Source: CAZOGW01 sp964579415
Lineage (GTDB): Bacteria > Actinomycetota > Acidimicrobiia > Spongiisociales > UBA5794
Length of the DNA: 41,200 nucleotides
Reading direction: 5' to 3'
NCBI GenBank assembly: GCA_964579415.1
Contig: CAZOGW010000014.1
Location: forward strand, 1 to 41,200
Shown: positions 37,353-41,200 of the stretch, piece after piece
How the letters are laid out: each line of letters begins with the position of its first letter
Position numbering within the stretch: the first letter of the stretch is position 1
The notes under the pieces: model-generated
What the model saw: the letters and a program-made list of their open reading frames with translations, nothing else
What the model was told of the DNA's origin: nothing
The model's database searches: none
Made by a program: the position numbers and the translations under genes

Positions 37353-39416
37353 TCAGCCGGACGCCGTCGCCGCCAGCACTCGCTCGGCGAGGTGCGGCGG
37401 CAACTCCTCGTAGCGCTCGTGGGTGGCGGTGAACGAACCCCAGCCCTGTGAGATCGAGCGCAGGTCGATGGCGTACTGCATGACCTCCGAGGTCGGTACC
37501 AGGGCGGTGATCTTCTGCTTGCCGTCGCCGGTCAGTTCCGTGCCCTGCACCGCGCCGCGGCGCGCCGCCAGGTCGCCCATGACGTCCCCCTGGTACTCCG
37601 GGGGCACGATGATCTCCACTCGCGAGATCGGCTCCAGCACCACCGGGCCCGCCTGGGCCATGGCCTCACGGAACCCGAGCCGGCCGGCCATCTTGAAGGA
37701 CAGCTCGGACGAGTCGACGGAGTGGTACTTGCCGTCGACGCAGCGGACGCGGACGTCGACGACCGGGTAGCCGTTGACGCCACCCTCGCCCATCGCCTCC
37801 ATGATCCCGTGCTCGACGGCGGGGATGAACTGGCGGGGGATGGCTCCGCCCTTGATCTCGTCGACGAACTCGAACCCGGAGCCGCCGGGCAGCGGCTCGA
37901 TCTCGATCATGGCGACGCCGAACTGACCGTGGCCGCCCGACTGCTTCTTGTACTTTCCCTCGGCCCGGGCGGGGCGGGTGATCGTCTCGCGGTAGGGGAC
38001 CCGGACGTCCTCGGTGGCCACTTCGACCCCGAACTTGCGAGCCAGCTTCTCCACGGCGATGGCCAGGTGGGTGTCACCCATGCCCCACAGCAGCGTCTGG
38101 CGGGTCTCGTCACTGCGGCGCACGCTGAGGGCGGGATCCTCCTCCTGGATACGCCGCAGGGCGTTGGCCAGTTTGGCCTCGTCCGCGGGTGAGGCGGCGG
38201 AGATGGCGATGGCCAAGACGGGGTCGGGCCGCTCCAGGCCGGCGACGGCCACCGGCTTGTGCTTGAGCGAGAGGGTGTCGCCGGTCGCAGTGTCGTTGAG
38301 CTTGGCGGCGGCACCGATGTCGCCCGCCGGGATCTCGTTGAGTAACTCCGACTCCTTGCCCACCAGGTAGGCGATCTTGGCGAAGCGCTCGTCGGCGCCG
38401 CTGCGGGTGTTGTGCAGCGTGACGTCGGGGCTGATGGTCCCCGAGAGGACCCGGAACAGTGAGATCTGGCCGACGTAGGGGTCGGCGACGGTCTTGAACA
38501 CCCACAGCAGCGGGTCACCGTCCGGTGTTCCCTCCACCTCGATCTCCTCGTTACCGGCCTTCACGGTGACCTTGTTGCGAGCCGCCGGTGAGGGGCCGAT
38601 CTCGACGATGAAATTGGCGAGGCGGTCGACGGCGATGGGCCCGGAGGCGGAGCCGCACACCACGGGGAACACCGTCGCTTCGGCGACGCCCTTGGCCATG
38701 GTGCGCTCCAGCTCGTGGACCGAGGGAATGTCACCTTCCAGGTAGCGCTCCAGCAGAGCGTCGTCGGCGACCACGATGCCCTCGACCAGGCTGTCGTGGG
38801 TCCGGTGCTCCAGATCTGTCAGATCCTCGGGGATCGTCCCCTCCTCGGCGTGGCCGGAGTCGTACACGTAGGCGGTGTCGGTGAACAGGTCGGCGACACC
38901 GTGGAACGAGGCCTCCTCGCCGAGTGGTAGCTCCAGGGGGGCGATGCCGGCCCCGAAGCGGTCCCGTAACTCGTCGAGGGTGCGGTCGAAAGAGGCCCGT
39001 TCCTTGTCCAGCTTGTTGATGAAGATCATGCGGGGCACGCCGAGCTGCTCGGCGAGGCGCCAGATGCGCTCGGTACCCACCTCGACGCCGTCGACGGCGC
39101 TTACCACGAACACCAGCAGGTCGGCGACCCGCACCGCCCCGTAGACGTCACCGATGAAGTCGGGGTAGCCGGGGGTGTCGATGAGGTTGACCTTGTGGCC
39201 CATCCACTCGAACGGGGCGTACGACATGGCGAGGGAGAAACCCCGCTTGTGCTCCTCCGGGTCGAAGTCCATGACGGTGTTCTCGTCCTCGACCCGTCCC
39301 AGCCGGGTGATCACTCCCGCCCGATAGAGGAGCGCCTCGGCCAATGTCGTCTTGCCCGCTCCGCTGTGACCCACCAGCACGACGTTGCGGATCTTCTCGG
39401 GCGGATAGACCTTCAA
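37353..39416 (-). CDS. Elongation factor G-like protein EF-G2
   Basis: A 687-residue translational GTPase with all EF-G domains: G1 GHSGAGKT (residues 16-23), DTPGYPDF near 80, NKLD near 134, domain II, and domains III-V ending LRSISQGWGSFTATHERYEELP. It belongs to the EF-G2 (FusA2-like) branch, not to the main EF-G. The switch II motif reads DTPGY where EF-G has DTPGH, so the catalytic histidine is a tyrosine. The mycobacterial EF-G2 has been reported to bind nucleotide without ribosome-stimulated hydrolysis. TTG complementary to 39414-39416 is chosen because GGGAGG lies seven bases upstream; a TTG 15 bases earlier precludes that site. TATCCT (39458-39453) may be the -10 box. Confidence 0.92.
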   Translation of the reverse strand: MKVYPPEKIRNVVLVGHSGAGKTTLAEALLYRAGVITRLGRVEDENTVMDFDPEEHKRGFSLAMSYAPFEWMGHKVNLIDTPGYPDFIGDVYGAVRVADLLVFVVSAVDGVEVGTERIWRLAEQLGVPRMIFINKLDKERASFDRTLDELRDRFGAGIAPLELPLGEEASFHGVADLFTDTAYVYDSGHAEEGTIPEDLTDLEHRTHDSLVEGIVVADDALLERYLEGDIPSVHELERTMAKGVAEATVFPVVCGSASGPIAVDRLANFIVEIGPSPAARNKVTVKAGNEEIEVEGTPDGDPLLWVFKTVADPYVGQISLFRVLSGTISPDVTLHNTRSGADERFAKIAYLVGKESELLNEIPAGDIGAAAKLNDTATGDTLSLKHKPVAVAGLERPDPVLAIAISAASPADEAKLANALRRIQEEDPALSVRRSDETRQTLLWGMGDTHLAIAVEKLARKFGVEVATEDVRVPYRETITRPARAEGKYKKQSGGHGQFGVAMIEIEPLPGGSGFEFVDEIKGGAIPRQFIPAVEHGIMEAMGEGGVNGYPVVDVRVRCVDGKYHSVDSSELSFKMAGRLGFREAMAQAGPVVLEPISRVEIIVPPEYQGDVMGDLAARRGAVQGTELTGDGKQKITALVPTSEVMQYAIDLRSISQGWGSFTATHERYEELPPHLAERVLAATASG

Positions 39417-39511
39417 TTCGGGACCTCCCAACGGCAGGATTGGCGCTTTCGGAGGATAACCGGAAAGGTCCCCGAAGTGCCCGGGAGCGTCACCCTCCCG
39501 TCAACATGCGG

Positions 39512-39517
39512 TAGGTT
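39512..39517 (+). promoter_or_regulatory. -10 box of the threonine dehydratase gene
   Basis: TAGGTT ends nine bases before the ATG at 39527; the intervening bases contain no ribosome site, consistent with a leaderless or nearly leaderless mRNA. Confidence 0.35.
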
Positions 39518-39526
39518 CCCGGTGTC

Positions 39527-40486
39527 ATGCCGATCAACCCTCCCGACTTCCGCGACGTCCTGGCGGCACGGAGCCGCATCGGCCCCTACCTGCGACCCAC
39601 GCCCCTCTACGGCTACGCCGCCCTCGACGACCTCCTCGGCGCCGAGGTGCTGGTCAAGCACGAGAACCACCTCCCGGTGGGCGCCTTCAAGGTACGCGGC
39701 GGCGTGAACCTGGTGGCCCGCCTCGGCGCCGACGAGCGCCGTCGCGGCCTGGTGACCGCGTCGACGGGCAACCACGGCCAGTCCATCGCCTTCGCCGCCC
39801 GCCTCTTCGGAGTGGAGGCCACCGTCTGCGTGCCCGAGGGCGCCAACCCGGTGAAGGTGGCGGCCATCGAAGGACTCGGCGCCCGCATCGTTACCCATGG
39901 TCGTGACTTCGACGAGGCCAGGGAGCACTGTGCGATGCTGGCTGCCCGGGACGGGTTGCGGTACGTCCATTCCGGCGACGAGCCGGACCTGATCGCCGGG
40001 GTCGGCACCCACACGCTGGAGATCCTCGAGGAACGGCCCGACGTCGAGGTCGTGGTGGTCCCCATCGGAGGCGGCAGCGGCGCCGCCGGGTCCTGCATCG
40101 TCGCCAAGGTGATCGACCCGGCGATCCAGGTGATCGGCGTCCAGTCGGCGCAGGCTCCCGCCGGCTACGACTCGTGGCGGCAGCGGCGGCTGGTGGAGGG
40201 GGAGATGGCCACCATCGCCGAGGGCCTGGCCACCCGCACCGCCTTCGCCCTCCCGCAGTCGATCCTGTGGGAGCACCTCGACGACTTCGTCCTCGTCGAC
40301 GACGCCGAGATCAAGGCCGCTCAAGGGACCATGATCGACCTGACGCGCAACATGACCGAGGCAGCGGGTGCCGCCCCGCTCGCCGCCGCCCTCCGCCTCC
40401 GGGAGCAGCTCGCCGGCAAGGTGGTAGCCCTCATCCTCAGCGGCGGCAACGCCACCCGAGCCCAACTGGTGGACGCCCTCGGCTGA
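39527..40486 (+). CDS. PLP-dependent threonine/serine dehydratase
   Basis: A 319-residue fold-type II PLP enzyme of the serine/threonine dehydratase group. RSRIGPYLRPTPLYGYAAL opens the fold. KHENHLPVGAFKVRGG holds the PLP lysine (GAFK). TASTGNHGQSIAFAARLFGV is the phosphate/substrate loop, VVVPIGGGSGAAGS the glycine-rich PLP-phosphate loop, and ALILSGGNATRAQL the C-terminal serine. There is no ACT regulatory domain, so it resembles catabolic TdcB or serine racemase/dehydratase forms more than biosynthetic IlvA. Products would be 2-oxobutanoate or pyruvate plus ammonia. It is a single gene diverging from the EF-G2 gene. Confidence 0.88.
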   Translation: MPINPPDFRDVLAARSRIGPYLRPTPLYGYAALDDLLGAEVLVKHENHLPVGAFKVRGGVNLVARLGADERRRGLVTASTGNHGQSIAFAARLFGVEATVCVPEGANPVKVAAIEGLGARIVTHGRDFDEAREHCAMLAARDGLRYVHSGDEPDLIAGVGTHTLEILEERPDVEVVVVPIGGGSGAAGSCIVAKVIDPAIQVIGVQSAQAPAGYDSWRQRRLVEGEMATIAEGLATRTAFALPQSILWEHLDDFVLVDDAEIKAAQGTMIDLTRNMTEAAGAAPLAAALRLREQLAGKVVALILSGGNATRAQLVDALG

Positions 40487-40563
40487 CCGTTCCACTCCGG
40501 ACTCACGGTCCTGTTGCGAACTCGGACCGGATACTCGCGCCGTGCGTGTTCGCGAAGACCGTG

Positions 40564-40818
40564 ATGACATCCCCGGATCGAGGGCCGCCGAGCCCACGGC
40601 TGGAGCTTGGAGATGAGGACGCTGATTCCCGACGAGGTCGAGCGCATCCATCGAGCGTGTCACGCCCGACGGTCGTGCGGTTGATCGAGGCCGGCAAGCT
40701 TCCAGCGCGGATGGTCGGGACGCACCGACGCCTCGCCCTTGGCGACGTCCTCGCCTACCGGGAAGCCTCGACGATGCGCCGGCGAAACGCTCTCGATCGG
40801 ATGACCCCGTCAGGCTGA
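40564..40818 (+). pseudogene. Remnant of an excisionase-type helix-turn-helix antitoxin
   Basis: An 84-codon frame whose second half, SVSRPTVVRLIEAGKLP through THRRLALGDVLAYRE to ALDRMTPSG, is the C-terminal part of the excisionase-like helix-turn-helix proteins often paired with PIN toxins. The part before it (SPDRGPPSPRLELGDED...) does not match the expected LTTQQAADLLG helix, and the usual 80-residue N-terminal domain is missing. Loss of reading frame or deletion is likely. No toxin gene follows; tRNA-Leu starts 61 bases later. Whether it is still translated is unclear. Confidence 0.55.
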
Positions 40819-40879
40819 GGAGCTCGGGCTCTACGCTTGCTGCCGGCGACGATCCACAAGCTGGGTACGCTGTCCGACG

Positions 40880-40962
40880 GCCCGGATGGCGAAATGGCAG
40901 CCGCGGCGGACTTAAAATCCGCTGCCCGCAAGGGCGTGAGGGTTCGAATCCCTCTCCGGGCA
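40880..40962 (+). tRNA. tRNA-Leu (anticodon TAA)
   Basis: Class II tRNA: acceptor GCCCGGA/TCCGGGC, anticodon stem GCGGA/TCCGC with loop CTTAAAA (anticodon TAA, codon UUA), long variable arm TGCCC-GCAA-GGGCG, T stem GAGGG/CCCTC with loop TTCGAAT, discriminator A. CCA is not directly encoded (CACC follows). TACGCT (40866-40871) is a possible -10 box. In such a GC-rich genome UUA codons should be rare, as in Streptomyces bldA biology, which is only a parallel. Confidence 0.95.
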
Positions 40963-41016
40963 CACCAGATTGAGTCCTCTCCCCGCCGGCTTTGCTGAGG
41001 GTGGCCCGGACCCTTT

Positions 41017-41200
41017 GCGGATGTCGGGTTCTTCGTCTCCCCCCGACTTGCCGGGGTGGGCCGCGTCCGGGCGCTGTGCGGATGTCGGGTTCTTCGTCCC
41101 CCCGACTTGCCGGGGTGGGCCGCGTCCGGGCGCTGTGCGGATGGCAGGTTCTTCGTCTCCCCCCGGGCTTTGACGGGGGGAGTGGGCCGCCCGGAGGCTT
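41017..41200 (+). repeat. Tandem hairpin repeat, family 2, running off the window
   Basis: Three head-to-tail units begin GCGGATG at 41017, 41078 and 41137 (periods 61 and 59). Units 1 and 2 share GTCGGGTTCTTCGTC, CCCCCCGACTTGCCGGGGTG and GGCCGCGTCCGGGCGCTGT. Unit 3 switches after TTCTTCGTCTCC to the CCCCCCGGGCTTTGACGGGG form also found at 17193. A degenerate unit precedes at about 40978-41016. Each unit can form C-rich/G-rich hairpins. The array continues past 41200. Confidence 0.75.

Noticed and set aside
39440..39470. CTTTCGG..CCGGAAAG dyad between the EF-G2 and dehydratase genes as an operator
   Set aside because: The arms only match with a one-base slip and are short; the region is better explained by the reverse-strand -10 box TATCCT.
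40970..41200. CRISPR array or small Pro/Ser-rich gene at the right end
   Set aside because: Units are contiguous with 59-61 base periods and no unique spacers, so this is a tandem hairpin repeat. The 67-codon frame merely translates the repeat.

Overview
The window is about 41 kb of very GC-rich chromosome, read almost entirely on the + strand, from an actinobacterium. A deep-branching lineage such as Acidimicrobiia is the best guess from sequence style. Support comes from the high GC, many GTG/TTG starts, the tiny ribosomal protein bL37, DUF501, a GlpR-type membrane protein beside MoeA, and gene order. The runs metG-tatD-rsmA-ispE, glmU-prs-rplY-pth-mfd-lipoprotein-mazG and eno-ftsB-DUF501-ppx follow, from memory, the order of the Mycobacterium tuberculosis Rv0994-Rv1026 region. 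The window is therefore mainly a conserved housekeeping backbone with small lineage-specific insertions. No phage, IS element, CRISPR array or biosynthetic cluster was seen.

Layout. 1-3.3 kb: an overlapping moeA/glp-moaC-mog run, then a promoter, glpR and a translin-family gene. 3.3-5.5 kb: an O-methyltransferase with a one-base frameshift, tRNA-Ala(CGC), a frameshifted membrane protein and a small VOC protein. 5.6-10.5 kb: a lipoprotein resembling a metalloprotease that has lost its zinc motif, then a MacB/FtsX-type ABC transporter. 10.6-11.4 kb: a MazEF-type toxin-antitoxin pair and, convergent with it, the 27-residue bL37 gene. 11.4-17.2 kb: DUF192, rsmI, a reverse-strand AbrB regulator with zinc ribbon, and the metG-tatD-rsmA-ispE run. 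17.2-19.4 kb: hairpin-rich repeats and a large secreted LVIVD-repeat protein on the reverse strand. 19.6-29.8 kb: tRNA-Gln(TTG), glmU, prs, yjbQ, rplY, pth, mfd, a parvulin-like lipoprotein and a methylase-MazG fusion. 29.8-33.4 kb: repeats, a secreted M14 carboxypeptidase and a reverse-strand membrane protein. 33.5-37.3 kb: eno-ftsB-DUF501-ppx with a VapBC pair coupled to its end. 37.3-41.2 kb: a reverse-strand EF-G-like GTPase, a PLP threonine dehydratase, a helix-turn-helix remnant, tRNA-Leu(TAA) and a tandem repeat running off the window.

Functionally, the window joins molybdenum cofactor synthesis with possible divisome genes (Glp/GlpR, FtsB), translation and ribosome maturation (MetRS, RsmA, RsmI, L25, bL37, Pth, EF-G2, three tRNAs), envelope precursors (GlmU, IspE), nucleotide metabolism and clean-up (Prs, MazG, Ppx) and transcription-coupled repair (Mfd).

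Most notable observations: a probable CTG start for pth; the bL37 microgene; a translin-family RNA-binding protein in a bacterium; the Glp/GlpR pair; recurrent TANNNT boxes 6-9 nt before start codons, suggesting leaderless mRNAs; and three families of short intergenic repeats. The two clear frameshifts within 1 kb may be assembly errors.
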